DNA of 64,000 nt from Patagioenas fasciata (GCF_037038585.1 NC_092560.1:55402049-55466048), one strand, 5' to 3'. Shown: positions 35,905-48,371, counted from the first letter of the stretch. Notes: generated by a model from the sequence alone, not told the origin. Numbers and translations: made by a program.

Positions 35905-37249
35905 CACATTTATATATACCTCTACACTTCACTGACAATGCCTATAAACACCTATGTCTTATTTCGTTCTGTTAATTAATTTCTGTACTTCACCTTCTGA
36001 CTGTTACAGTAAAAACACCTCAATAAAGGGAGCAAATGGATGCTGGGATTTGAAAGGCTACGCCTTAGGGAGAAGTTGGGAGGCCAGGGCTGGATCCTCT
36101 GGACACTCAGGACTCCTGGTACTTACCTGGAGTTTTTCATTAAAAAAAATACCTGATTAACCTGAAGAAAACTTCTCATGTAAATGCTTAGGATTTGACA
36201 GTAATGTCAGCTGGCACTACTGGGATACCTCTTCACGATTAGGGACAAGGTAAGGAAGAGGTTTCTTGCTTGCTTCTTAACTGGGACTTTCATGCAGTTT
36301 TGCAGATCACGTTGGAGCAAGGAGATTCTCATCAGGATCGCCCCAATGTGCTGCAGAGAATTTATTGTAGGGAATTAACTGCAGGGAATTCAATACAGCA
36401 GAGAGACAGAAGATGACGTTAATTCCATGCAACTAGGTCAGTACCTTAGTAGATACAGAGGTACAATGCCCTGCACCAGACCAGGCAGAGGAGGGCCACT
36501 GAACACTGCTCTCTTGCACAGCATTGCTTTCTCAAGTGAGTGCCTCAGTTAACACATTGTTGACAGCTTTCATTTTTCCTGTTTTCACAACAATGCTCAA
36601 GCCATCGAGTTTTCAATTTAATGTAGGCTGTCTTCAAAGGAAAAAAAACTTGACTGTTTTTTGAAATCTGAATTACTCCTTCCAGCAACAGCTCTCATTT
36701 TTTCCTTGCACATATTCATAAACACAAAGCAAAAGTCATGCCAACTACTGGTTCCACACAAAGAAACAAACCTTCAGATAGTTCTGGGTATTTACCTTAG
36801 TATTCCTTCTCTAGTCAAAAACTCAGCCCTCAGGACAGTATCACACAGTTGTAAAGCACAGTATTAGAGACACTGTATGATGAGAAAACAGAAGAATCAC
36901 TGAAATATGCCTTCTTAAAGAAGCAGGTTTTAATATTTTATGTAATTCTTCAGATAAACTTGTGTTTCACTGTTGGTAAATCTGTAATTATTATACCTTA
37001 CATTACCTGCAAATTAATTTAATCAAAATCTAACAGCCTTTGGAACAAAGGTTGTGCACTCCTTTCTCCGAGGTGCTGCTTGTCAAAACACAATGAGGCA
37101 CTACCCTTTCTATTCCCATTTAATTTCTTCAGGTCCTCTATGCTCATATCCTTTCCTGCTTGATGACAGATGCTGTCATCTGTTTCCCTGTTTTTGTTCT
37201 TCAGATAGACAAAAACCACTAGCGCTTTTAAAGGTGACTTGCCCACCTT

Positions 37250-37270
37250 AAAAAAAAAAAAAAAAAAAAA
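37250..37270. repeat. Poly-A run (21 bases)
   Basis: Homopolymer next to an A/C-rich low-complexity patch. Confidence 0.9.
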
Positions 37271-39565
37271 GCCCACACAGAACAAAAACCAAAAATAAAC
37301 AAAACAAACAAAAAAACCCCACAGACAATAAACCGCAAGTTATTAGGAATATATATCTTCATGCAGATGAATTAGCAAGTGAAATATAAGGGCAGATCAT
37401 CAAGGGTGTAAAGCAGAAAATCAGAAAATTACAGATTCCTTCTGATAGTTTAGCCCATTGTTTTAATGTCTTACATATTATTTTTATTTTAAAAATCAGG
37501 TCTCTTTTTATCTGAGCAACATTAACTTTCCCAAATACTATCCTCATCTTACCTTGCTCTGAAGTGTATTTAATTCTATATACACTTTTAATCTAAGCTT
37601 AGACGGCAAAGCACAAGCATTTGACGTTGCCCAAGCCCCAGTGCAGATCCTGGCAGACACTTGGTGCAGTTGGATAGTGTGTTACCCATATGTAAGTGCC
37701 ATCTGTTCATCTGATGCTGAAAAGAAATGTTGGGGTAGGAACAGGTTAGTGAGCATGAACAGCTGTAGCCGGTGGTGACCTGAAGGAACTGTTAAGGATG
37801 CTGGCTTTCCTTATGGAGAAAGAGCATTTGCTTTCACACAGTGTTTACAGCTCCTCCCTTGAGCAGCCATCTGCAGTCTCCTCTATCCCTGAAACATCTG
37901 CTTTGGTAGTACTTGGACCTAAGCTTCAAGGTTTTTTTTTCATTAACAGCACTGGTGGAGCAGTATCAAGTGTTTTGCCTTTCTGCTGTTAGCTTTAGTG
38001 CTCAGCTTTTTGTGAAGGCTTCAGCTGAAGAAGACAGATCCTTGGGGTCCTTGAAGCCAGTCAAAGTCAGTGGGAGCCTTTTCACAGACTTCACTCATTA
38101 TAAAGGATGATCTGCCAGGGAAGCTGTTGTAAGGCTTTTTTTTTAGTGGTCATGGTGGTTTGTTTGTTCGTTTGGTTTTTTCCCCTTGCTTGGTCAGGCC
38201 AGGCCTCCTGGACAATTCTGCTGTTAAAGGACAAGGGTTTTTGCTGTCTCCTCAAGTGGAATGTACACACAATACAGGAATGTGACAATTCACTGAACTC
38301 AGCTGCAAACACAGCAAAATTAATGGTAAATAGACACATTGCTTTTGTAGTAAATAGCATCAAATTAAAGACAGAGATACTTCAATGCTACACATATTTT
38401 ATTATAAATAATTAAATGATGTCTGATACATTTTCATGGCAAGACAAAACATAAACCAATGCTTGAATATCTGGTTAAGAACTTTACCTGTGGTAAACTT
38501 ATGATGAAAGGCACTTCCGTTTCATTATACAAGAAATATGTAACAAATGAGAATATTTTCAAAAGCTTTGAAAAACATAAAAAATTAAGTAATAGCCTAT
38601 TTTGCTAACATACTTTCAGCCATTACAAAATGGTTAGTTCTGTAGATTTACAGATCTGAAAGTAAAAAGCTACCATGAGCATCAAGTCAGAACCTCAACA
38701 TTACCCAGTCTGGAAAATGGCCTGGTCTTGAGGTAAAGATGCTGGCAGATAGAGTCCATCACATCTCTCAATCAACTGTTTCAATATTTAGTTACGTATT
38801 CCTTTACAAATATTAGCTTTATTTCCAGCGTGAGCTTCTTTGTCTTCAGATTTCAGCTGTTAGATTTGACTGTGCTGTTTTCCAGACAATTGAAGAACTG
38901 TGAAAGACACACATACTTTTGTGTAAACACAAAGGGAGTCTGGCTACTAGCAGAACATAAGTTGAAATTTTTATGTGCCTTAGCTCACGTTAATTTTTCC
39001 CACCCAACTCCCCATGCGGTGAAACCAACCAGCATGTAATGAATACCTCTAAAGCAACAAGGGACAAGAAAATCCCCGTGGGAAGGTGGAGGTGGAGAGC
39101 CAGCTGAGCTCTGCTGACAGCAAGCTGCAACAACAAACAGGTTGCTCTGTTTCTGTATTTTGGAGGTGCAATGAGATGGGCAAATTTTAGCAGTGAAACA
39201 AAACACGGCCCTTCTCACTCTCCCAGCCCTAGAATACCCAAGGAAAACACTAGTGAGGGGACAGGATTTGTCTTCCCATGCAATATTTCCTTGCATCACA
39301 GGGGCAATTTAGCTTTCAGTTGTTCTTTCATATGCTGAAAGCATATAGTTTAATTTTCACTTACAAATGGAGGTGAGAACTGTCACTGTGCCACAATCCG
39401 CATCTTCAAAGTCCAGCAAAATAATGGAGGATGAAAAATAATTCAAAAAGGTCAGGTAACTAGAAAAGATAAGAAAAATACTTAATAAAATATAAAAAGA
39501 CGATACTGCACTGTGCATTTTGTACTCACTTTAGCCCAGTAGCTGTAGGATAAATTATTCCATGA

Positions 39566-39570
39566 GCACA
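39566..39570. repeat. Target-site duplication GCACA, left copy
   Basis: Five bases immediately before the LTR start TGTCAC, repeated exactly at 40297-40301 right after its end CCACA. Confidence 0.8.
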
Positions 39571-39833
39571 TGTCACAGAGGCACCCCAAAGTCGCTTTCA
39601 GGTGGACAAGTTCCAAAACAGACTTTATTCTAGTCAGAAAACTGCAGCCAATAAACCAACCAGAAGAGGGTTTGTGCAATTAGTTAGTGTTCCGACAACA
39701 TAAAATACAGGTTCAGATATCAGTTGAAGAGATTATTGGAGTGCAGCAAAATAAGAATAATGAGGATTCACAGTGTGCACACACACACGCTTACAAGAAA
39801 CAAACCAGAGCCCTCTGACTCCAGAGTACTCAC

Positions 39834-39862
<29 letters not shown>
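39834..39862. repeat. A29 run inside LTR copy 1
   Basis: Copy 2 has only ACAAGAAATAATC at the matching place (about 43230-43242), so the homopolymer grew after the family diverged. Confidence 0.9.
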
Positions 39863-39865
<3 letters not shown>

Positions 39866-40187
39866 CTCACCTGGACTAGGCGAGGACTCAGGCTTGCCTG
39901 GTTAGGCAAGGACTTGTTCAGGGATATATTTAATAAATCATCACTCACCCAAATGAGGAGGTGAGGTGCTCTCTATCCTGGAAAATTTCCTTAGACAATG
40001 TCCCAGTCTAAGGGGAGGGCTCCAGCTCAGCAGACCCACTGCTCCAAGAAGACCACTCATAGGGGATCTTCAGCTGGTGCCCTGTTTATAGTCTGATCAG
40101 ATCTGGCTGTGGGCATTCCAGAAGCTTCTCAGCTTCTCTGGGCCCCTCCTCTGCTAACGACCCTGTCAATCAACTCCGGGTCCCACG

Positions 40188-40205
40188 AAAAAAAAAAAAA
40201 AAAAA
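40188..40205. repeat. A18 run at a deletion junction in LTR copy 1
   Basis: It lies between GGGTCCCAC and the AACTGCCC block; in copy 2 those two landmarks are separated by about 140 bases of unrelated-looking unique LTR sequence. Confidence 0.85.
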
Positions 40206-40296
40206 GACATTAACTGCCCCATTGAAGGCTTCAGTTCTCAGAGAGGGATGTGTAACTACTACACCAGTTCTCAGGGGAGGAAGTGCAACTGCCACA

Positions 40297-40301
40297 GCAC
40301 A
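40297..40301. repeat. Target-site duplication GCACA, right copy
   Basis: Exact match to 39566-39570. Confidence 0.8.
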
Positions 40302-42963
40302 GTATATGCCGATGGAAAAAAAAGATACAAATATTGCTGTGTTTCTTTTGGCTAGAAATGACAAAATGGGAATATATGTAGTACTTCTCCTGTAAGTAAT
40401 ACAGTCACAGTTTTATGAGTTATTTGAGATTTTTCCAAAGCAGCATGTTAGATTGATGTGCAGTGCTCTCACTATTTGGACCTTTATGCCTGGTATTCCA
40501 CAAAGGAAGTATTTTTTCCAGTTGCTTTTCCTTTTGCCAAAATAATATTTTTCCTTTTTATATTTCCTAACATTTTCATCATTAACATTCAACCTTAGAA
40601 CATATGTTTATAAACCATTAAAAGTCTGGTTCTAATGTTTTCATAAAAATGAAAAGCAAAATATTGTGTTCAACTTCCAACAGCAATGCACAGTGCCAGG
40701 GTGTGCATTAATAAGACACTGTCTTTTATCTAAATGTTTTAAAATATGCCGATGCTTAAACAGCCTTCAAACGCACACCCTGTTATTACTAAGTGCCATA
40801 TTTTCACAGTTTTTCCAATAATAAGCATTCCTTTAATGTTGTTTGCCATTCATGTAAATCAATGTTTTTCCACTTGATCTGCAGTTAGTAAAAAGAGGAC
40901 TTGCTAATTAACATTTTGCAATGAACATGCTGGTGTCCTCTGTTGATTTCCATTATTTTTAAAGTAAGTTTGAAAATAAATTATTGCACTGTTCTTTCAG
41001 ACTACACAGAGAGCAGTGTCATGTCAAGCCCTGATAATGGTAAACAAGTCTGGTTTCTGGTCTACATGCTCTGCTAAGGCAGAACTTGAATTGTTTTCCA
41101 TTTTCTAATTATTCACTGAAACTGAAAGGAAGTGGCATGCTCTGGGGAGAAGAGAATAGGAATGAAAAAGAGTATGTTTTTCTATTATCTTAGCATTCCT
41201 ACCATTGCTTGATGCTTTGCTTATCTCACCACTAGTTGCCAGAGAAACACAAAATAACATCCTCTTTCTGGGGAAAAATAAAATAAAATAAAATAAAATA
41301 AAATAAAATAAAATAAAATAAAATAAAATAAAATAAAATAAAATAAAATAAAATAAAACTTACATGGTTACTGTTTAATGAGGGTCTTAGGAAATGTTTA
41401 CACCAAACAAACTTGCTGGGTGCACTACTCAGCAATTGGCTTCATAATGTGCAAAGCACAGGTTTTAAAAACTTTAATATAGCAGAGTAACTGTCACTGA
41501 TATACAGATAGTGTCAATGTAGTCACATCTAATAAAGCTGCTATCCTTGTGCACTCTCTGCCCAAGAAATGAGACAAAAGCAAGTGCCTGTCTCTCTCCA
41601 TATATAAAGAACTCAGAGTCCTAACTATTCTTTCCTATGTCACACCCAAGTTAGACACCTGATATGGCTAAAAGTAGAAATACGAATATTTCTAAATGTA
41701 CAGTCTAAATTTTGAGAAAATGATTCTCAGCCTTTGGAGTGAAAATGATGATGCCTAGTATGGTGCATATCCTGTGAAAGGATGCCTTTGAATAAACCAC
41801 ATTTTCGTGAGCTCTGTGGCAAAACGTAATTCAGCAGCAAGATTTCCTTTGTTTGAACCCTTGTTCTCTTTTCTCCTTCTCTGCTTGTAAATTTGCTTTA
41901 CCCTGGAAATGAAGGCAAACCTCACATTGCTCTGAACTTTCAAGCCATGCACTACTTTACTGTGTCTGTGTTGCAGTTTTCTGGTGTTATTAAGCATCTT
42001 TCTTTGAGGAGACTCCTGCCCAAATTACCTCTAGAACTTCACTAGAACTGTGTAGCCCTTCCTGATGTTTCCATGCCTCTGACAAGTTGTTTTCCTCCTT
42101 TACTTTAAAGTTAAATATAACCTTTTGCTTAAAAACTATCAGATGAAACAATTCTCTGCTACCAAGTGAGAATTTTATACTGAGTGATATTAAGAACTAA
42201 AGGTCAGTTTCAGAATTAGTCATATATGATCAAAGATATGGACACACTTAAGTATCTTGAATAAGTGAAACCAAATTAGAGAGCAAGTTTACCTTATGCA
42301 TAGAGAAAATCTTTAACAGAGATAAGAGGAAACATCATTGCTTTTTGGCAAGGACTGTTTCACATTTACCAGTTAATTTTCCACCAGCTCTCTGCCTGAT
42401 GGTGCTATGAAATTTTTCATTTAGTCTGTATGAGTTTAGGGTTGAAGAGACAGAAGAACAAATATGTTTTTAAAAGGCTAGAAATCAAACACATATTTTA
42501 GAACATTTTTACTGACTGATTTTTCATTCACGTTATATAGACCAAGACTAAACATTAAAAGCATTCTGGAGATTAAAATAATGACTGACACACTATTACA
42601 TTAATTTGTTCATACTGGTAGCATGAAGAAAGTCCTCAAAACTTGTGTGCATCATTAGAAGCTTTGTTAAATACTTATCCTGATTCTTCAGGAATTATTT
42701 GTCAATCAGTATCATACTAATTAATGTTCATATAGAGTTCTAGTAATTTTATCGTTATTGCTCTCATCATAGCAACTTTTAACCACTTTGGAGAAAGACA
42801 TTAGTTTAATCAGAGACAAAGTATCCTTGCCAAAAGAGGCAGGCCACAGGATGACATTTTCTGTCTGGGAAGAAGCTACTTTATCTACAACATTGTTTAA
42901 CTTTGCTACCTCGATCCCTAAGCATTAGGAAGAGCTGATACCACATGCATGCATGAAGTAACT
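40302..42963. other. AT-rich non-coding DNA between two LTR copies
   Basis: No retroviral gag, pol or env reading is visible, so this is not the body of a provirus. It includes the AAAAT microsatellite at 41274-41358. Confidence 0.6.
41274..41358. repeat. AAAAT pentanucleotide microsatellite, about 17 units
   Basis: Perfect tandem units over 85 bases. Confidence 0.97.
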
Positions 42964-43758
42964 TGTCATGGAGGCACCCCAAAATTCAGTTTTAGGTGGA
43001 CAATCAATTCCAAAACAGACTTTATTCTAGACAGAAAAGTGTAGCAAATAAACTGACTAAGAACAGAATTTATACAATTATTTAGCACTCTGACAACACA
43101 AAATACAGGTTTGGATATCAGTTGAGAAGTTTTTTGGGGTATGACAACGTAAGAATAATAAGGATCCATAATTTGCACTCATACACTCACAAGAAACAAA
43201 ACCAGAGGCCTCTGACTCAAGGGCACCCACAAGAAATAATCACTCACCTTGGTTGAGTGAGTACTCATGCTTGCCTAGGTTAGGCAAGGACTCATTCAAA
43301 GAGATATCCAGTAAATAACCACTCACCCAAACGATGAGGTGAGATGCTCTCTAATCCCAGGAAGTTTCCTTAGATGGCATCCCAGTCTAAGGGGAGGGCT
43401 CCAGTTCACAGACCTACTGCTCCAAGAAGACCACTCAAAGGGGCTCTTCGGTGGGGACCCTGTTTTATAGCCTGGTCAGATCTGGCTATGGGCATTACAA
43501 CATAGTCCAGAAGCTTCTCAACTTCTCTGGGCACCTTCTTTGTTGAGGACCTTGTCAATTTACCAAGGGTCCCACCCCTCCTGCCCCACCAGCTGGTGGA
43601 GGTGAAGTCACCTTGCCCCGGGGTAGGGGAGTGATCTGACTGTCAGCACATTGGTACCACTCTGGGTGTGTAGGGGAACAGGCATGATGGGGTACAAAAG
43701 GTGCTAAGGAGCCATCAACTGCCCTATTTAGGGCTCAGGAGAATGTGCAACTACTACA
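42964..43758 (-). mobile_element. Solo LTR, copy 2 of a repeated family
   Basis: A 795-base element from TGTCATGG to CTACTACA, collinear with copy 1 at 39571-40296 and in the same orientation. On the minus strand it has TATAAAA (plus-strand TTTTATA at 43463-43469) and AATAAA (plus-strand TTTATT at 43021-43026). It retains a segment at about 43572-43715 that is missing from copy 1, so it is the fuller of the two. Flanks read TAACT (left) and GGACT (right), at best an eroded target duplication. No viral coding region adjoins it. Confidence 0.82.
43463..43469 (-). promoter_or_regulatory. TATA box of LTR copy 2
   Basis: TATAAAA on the minus strand, inside the conserved GGCTATAAAACAGG block that copy 1 shares with one base lost. 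Confidence 0.5.
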
Positions 43759-44329
43759 GGACTTTTACATTTATATTTCTTACATGTCTATTTGGAGAAA
43801 GAGAAAAAGATTCTGACACTCGGGTTACTGTTGTTTGTACTGAAGATTATTCAGCCTTAGAGTTGTGCAGTAAAACAATACAAATCCCATAGAAATTAGT
43901 AGATCCATTATAAGGTGGCCCTAGTTAACACTGTTTTATTATTCTTAATAGGAAATACTGCTCATAGTTCTGTGTATTTGAATAGCATAACTACCTTGCA
44001 ATCACATCAAATGTATCCAAGCTGATTTTCATTTAAGGCCCATGTACTATTTTCTGTTTTGTTGTGAAAAGTGAAAGTATAATTGAATCTACATATTAAC
44101 TTACCAGAGATTCAGAAAAGCCTGACTGGATATCACCAGCCCTAACCTCTCCCGCTAACTTCTCTCCTGAGTACAGGATTGCCTATGCTTACAACATCTC
44201 TGACAGAGAGCAGTTTAGTGCTGTCTTAAAGACCTGCAGAGAATGAGATTCATAATAAGAATAAGAGAAGCACTAAAGGCATTAAAATTAAAATAACTGA
44301 CATTTGTTATTTCGCCTCTGACATCAAAG
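43759..44329. other. Non-coding DNA
   Basis: No gene or repeat is supported. Confidence 0.5.
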
Positions 44330-45010
44330 ATTTTTACCATATCAAAGTAAGAAATAAGATTGGTTTGACACAGTTTGTTCTAGAGAAAGTCATGTTGGCT
44401 GTTGTTCATCTTCCTATTAAATTTTAACTTCCTTCAAATAAACAGCATATTTGCTTCTAAATGTTTTCAGTAGTTGAATCTAAACCTGCCATTCAATCAG
44501 TCCCAGGTCCTCCTTTTTTTTTTTTTTTCAAAGAAAGGCCTGTCCTTGCCTTTTCTAGTACTGCAGTATGTTCCCTGTGCTCTGTAAGCTCTCAAAGATG
44601 AACATAAACAGACCTGAGACTTCATTGATCCGTTCTTTAAGCATTTCAGTATTTTCTCAAGCCCAGCTTGTAAACATTTGTCTTCTTTACTAGAGGGTGA
44701 GCACTTTCCTCTTTTACCAGTTATCAGTGTCTACTGTGCTGCAGCTAACGTTTTTACAGAGGGCAGATGCAAAAAGTAATCGAGCATTTTAGCCTCTTCA
44801 GTGTTATCTGTCAAAAACTTACCCAATTTGCTGAACAGCAGAACAACTCTTTACTGGCTCACCCAGTATTTTTATAGCAGCCTTACAGATGCTTTTTCCT
44901 ACACATGAAACTTCCTTGCAAGTTTTATCTTGTTCTCCATCTTAGTCCTTCTGATTTTTGCTTCTGCAATTTCATCTTTACAGTTTTAATCGTCCAGCAT
45001 AACATTAATT
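44330..45010 (-). mobile_element. Ancient CR1 remnant (RT 5' half region)
   Basis: The plus strand shows, in order, blocks typical of the reverse complement of old amniote CR1s: CATGTTGGCTGTTGTTCATC (about 44392), CAGTCCCAGGTCCTCCTTTT (about 44499), GCCTCTTCAGTGTTATCTGTC (about 44792-44812) and a GATGCTTTTTCCTACACATG-like block (about 44889). These correspond to the RT segments around SLTGTIGQ, the FKKG region, and the EKAEVLN-like linker. No coding capacity survives. It is much more diverged than the CR1 copies at 2-10 kb and 55-58 kb, so it must be considerably older. Confidence 0.5.
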
Positions 45011-45471
45011 ACTTCTCATTGTAGAAGTCTCTTGGGTTTGTGATCAATGTGGAGGGCAGGATTTAACCATACCTATCTCTTTTTCCTCCTGCAACTGGGC
45101 TGTCAGCACTCACGACTCCTTGCTGTTCACTGGAGGAACTGCCAGTTCTTTTTTCCGCTCATACCACTTTCCCAGCAAATCTAGAAATTCTCTGAAGATT
45201 TGATTTGGGAAGATGTAATAATGTAAATTAATGGTGCTGGCCTGCCAAACCATCTCCTTCGTTTTCATCTTGTTGCATTTCCTCTGGCCATGCAATCTAG
45301 TTATGGATCTTGTGCCAGCTCTGGCACTCGTTCAACACTGAAGTGTTGAATAAGCCAGCAGGAAAATTCGGTAGTTTTCTGGGATTTTACCGAGTCAAAC
45401 TGACTCATGGGGGAATTTCTATTTGCCCGAATGGGCAGATAGTGTAGCCCAGGCTGGAGGGCAGGGAGCGT

Positions 45472-45722
45472 GGGAAGGGAAGGGAAGGGAAGGGAAGGGA
45501 AGGGAAGGGAAGGGAAGGGAAGGGAAGGGAAGGGAAGGGAAGGGAAGGGAAGGGAAGGGAAGGGAAGGGAAGGGAAGGGAAGGGAAGGGAAGGGAAGGGA
45601 AGGGAAGGGAAGGGAAGGGAAGGGAAGGGAAGGGAAGGGAAGGGAAGGGAAGGGAAGGGAAGGGAAGGGAAGGGAAGGGAAGGGAAGGGAAGGGAAGGGA
45701 AGGGAAGGGAAGGGAAGGGAGG
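45472..45722 (+). repeat. Perfect AAGGG pentanucleotide array, about 50 units
   Basis: 251 bases of GGGAA repeats with no interruption. The plus strand is all purine and the minus strand all pyrimidine. Because the unit length is five, every frame stays open on both strands, which yields spurious frames of 100-142 codons of Glu-Gly-Lys or Leu-Pro-Ser-Phe type; none should be called a gene. The plus strand could fold into G-quadruplexes, and the mirror symmetry permits triplex DNA. The array starts right after a GGAGGGCAGGGAGCGT seed-like segment. Confidence 0.98.
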
Positions 45723-46331
45723 ACAACACATGTGGGGACAGAAGTGTGAGGAGGCAGCCATTATACCATTAAACAATGATACAAGATGACTTAAGCCACC
45801 TTTACAATGTTTCTAGTCTTCCTTTGTAAGAGTAGCAAAATGCAAGTTAAGCAGAAGTGAACTAATTTAACTTTTTTAATGATCCAGGTGTTTTAAGTAA
45901 ACATAAGGGTAGTGCAGCTGATTTGCAGATCTTTACTATTTTTACTTTATCTGACTAACTGAAAGCAGTCTTATAATTCTTCATTTATTCATATGTAATT
46001 ACTCTTCTATGAACCTGAATTCTGATGTCTAATATTGTTACCTGCCCTTCTACAATGGAGTTCATCAATAAGACCAGTGTCACATCCTCTGCTTTCCTCA
46101 GTGATAGCAAGTACTACACATAATTGCTGAGAGGAAGTAGTCATGAGGAAATGAGGTCTTTTTTTATTGTTCCATGTGAAGAAAATTAAGTACTCTATTC
46201 ATTTCAGGGCAGTGGAAGAGATATTGTACAACACTATGTCTTCCTTTGTATCACAAAGAAATTGTAAAATGAAAAACCTTGATTAGTTGCAAAGATTCCT
46301 TCAAATTATGTGTACTAAAATTGAGCCATAC

Positions 46332-46353
46332 AAAAAAAAAAAAAAAAAAAAAA
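46332..46353. repeat. Poly-A run (22 bases)
   Basis: Homopolymer with no polyadenylation hexamer at the expected distance. Confidence 0.9.
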
Positions 46354-48371
46354 GTCTGTTTCAATATCTGTCATGTTTCTAAACAAACATAAATATGTAC
46401 ACTTTAAGATAACCACATTGCCAAAATACCACCCTGGTAAAGAAAGGTGGTTTCTTCTTACTCAAAAAAGAGTGAATAGTATAAAGAAAAAATATTATTT
46501 GCTATCAAGAAGAACCCTTATTCTTACCCTTTTTCATTTTTTGTATAAGCAGTGGTCAGACTGCCCTCTACTTTCAAAGTAGATACATTGTGTCCATTGG
46601 AAATGTGACTCATATTGCATGTTGTTGTCCTAAATTATTTTAAGCTCTCTGTTTATCTCAGTCTGCAAGTACCCTTTTGAGTACAAACATACTTGACTAT
46701 ATTTTACAAGTAACTGAATTAGGGGAGATTCCATTTTTATATGTACAGCAGTGGGATGTGAACATCCCTTTCACTACTCAGGGATGCAATTTTGACATCC
46801 TCTGGGGTCATGAATGAAAAAGAAAACAACAAAATAAAACAAAACAAAACTCAACCAGGTTACCTTAGACTAATGATAAGTGTAACATTAAGAACAGTTC
46901 TTGCTTTTAAGGGATTCTGTCAAGAACTACAACATTGTGGTAGCCAAGATGTTAATACATGGATGGAGCAATCATATTAAAACACCCTTTTAAGCACTTT
47001 TATGCTCAACAGAAACTAGTTTGTTGGTGTAGAACAACAAGATGAGCCTTTAGTTTGTTATGAACTAAAAAAAAAAAAAAGGCTTGGATTTTTCTCAAAT
47101 GTTTGACTGTTCATCAGAGTTGAACACTGTTATGTAAATAGAACCCAAATAAGAAACAAACAAACCCCAATAACAAACTCAAACAATATACATTTGCTAA
47201 CCCAGTCAATCATGCTGCAGGTTCCAAATGCAGATAACACTTGTGTTAGTATTTATTATCTAGAAATATAGCTAGTTTAAGTATTTCATGAACACATCTG
47301 AATATGCTGGGGGGGGAGTTATATATAAGGTCAAAAATTCTTATAACATGGTTATACCAGTATTTCTCAGCATAAGAATACTGGATGTGATAGGTGCTAG
47401 TGAGTAAAATGAAGAGGATGTTGCTCAATACTGCTTCCCAGAAGTCAGCGATGTCTGAGAACCACCAGGATCCTCCTGAAATGGGTGACTCTGGGGACTT
47501 GCAAGTGAGAGAAAAAAGTGTCCTCCTGCAGCCACCAGAGATCCATGCCTGGGATCTCTGCTCCATGATGAGGTTGAATGAGACGCTAATATATTGTGAA
47601 TGGCACTTGGACTGACTTGTCAGACCATCACTGGTCTTAGCAATACAGCAGTTCCTCTCAATTGCAAACACCAAATTCAGAGATTGTCTGTAATATATAA
47701 GCAAAAGAAGACTTGAAATGATAAATAAGGCTCTCCAATTTGACCTACCTTCACATTCAAAGTAACTCATCTTTAATTAAGAGCGTGTGTGTATTCTGCA
47801 GAGGTTAAGACATCCCTTTCAGTATGAGCTAATTAGCCTTGTCATAGATTTCATAGGATTATTCTTTAAAATGAATAATTGAAGCTTAGACAAGTAGGTA
47901 ATCTATTCATGAAAAAAAAAAAAAAACAAACATCAAGGGACTTTGTAACAAATTGAATGTGGCAAGATTCAGCCCTAAAACTGTGTTGATAGTCTATTTA
48001 GAGTACAAAATATAGAGGGAGTTGGAATGTACAAAATCAATAAAATACTTTCTTGGACCTCTTGTTATGGGTGTCCTTTGCTCTTCTGGTTTGTTTGTCA
48101 TTATTGTGCTGTCAAAACAGCAATGTGTTTGGAGTGAAGCTAGTAGTTCAAATAAAGTTTATGTAAATGAGTGACAAGAGATATTCATTGGCTGAATCAG
48201 AGGTGGTACTTCAAAGCAAATAATTGGATGAAAACTTTCACTAGTGATTACTAAATCATATTTTGCACAGAAACTTAGACAGGGCTTTGTTTTTGTTCTT
48301 GTTCGAAAATCTAGAGTTAATAAAAATACCAAGTACAGTGAGGTTTTTTTCTATTTAGTGGTTTGGGAGCA

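Larger units (their letters stand above)
35403..39570. other. AT-rich non-coding DNA
   Basis: No supported gene. It contains a TA repeat at 35886-35904, an A21 run at 37250-37270 followed by an A/C-rich patch to 37318, and short open frames without resemblance to known families. Confidence 0.5.
39571..40296 (-). mobile_element. Solo LTR, copy 1 of a repeated family
   Basis: A 726-base element from TGTCACAG to CTGCCACA with a perfect 5-bp target duplication (GCACA). It matches 42964-43758 over almost its whole length. Signals point to the minus strand: TATAAA (plus-strand TTTATA at 40085-40090) upstream and AATAAA (plus-strand TTTATT at 39624-39629) downstream. The interval of roughly 460 bases between them implies a long R or U5-proximal region. 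No primer-binding site or retroviral gene accompanies it. It differs from copy 2 by two A-run expansions, one of which replaces about 125 bases of U3. Confidence 0.85.

Noticed and set aside
39571..43758. A provirus with two LTRs
   Set aside because: Copy 1 has its own matching GCACA flanks, the outer flanks differ, and nothing retroviral lies between the copies.
45301..45776. Open frames of 100-142 codons on both strands with Glu-Gly-Lys or Leu-Pro-Ser-Phe repeats
   Set aside because: They are produced by the AAGGG array, whose 5-base unit never meets a stop in any frame. No gene context.
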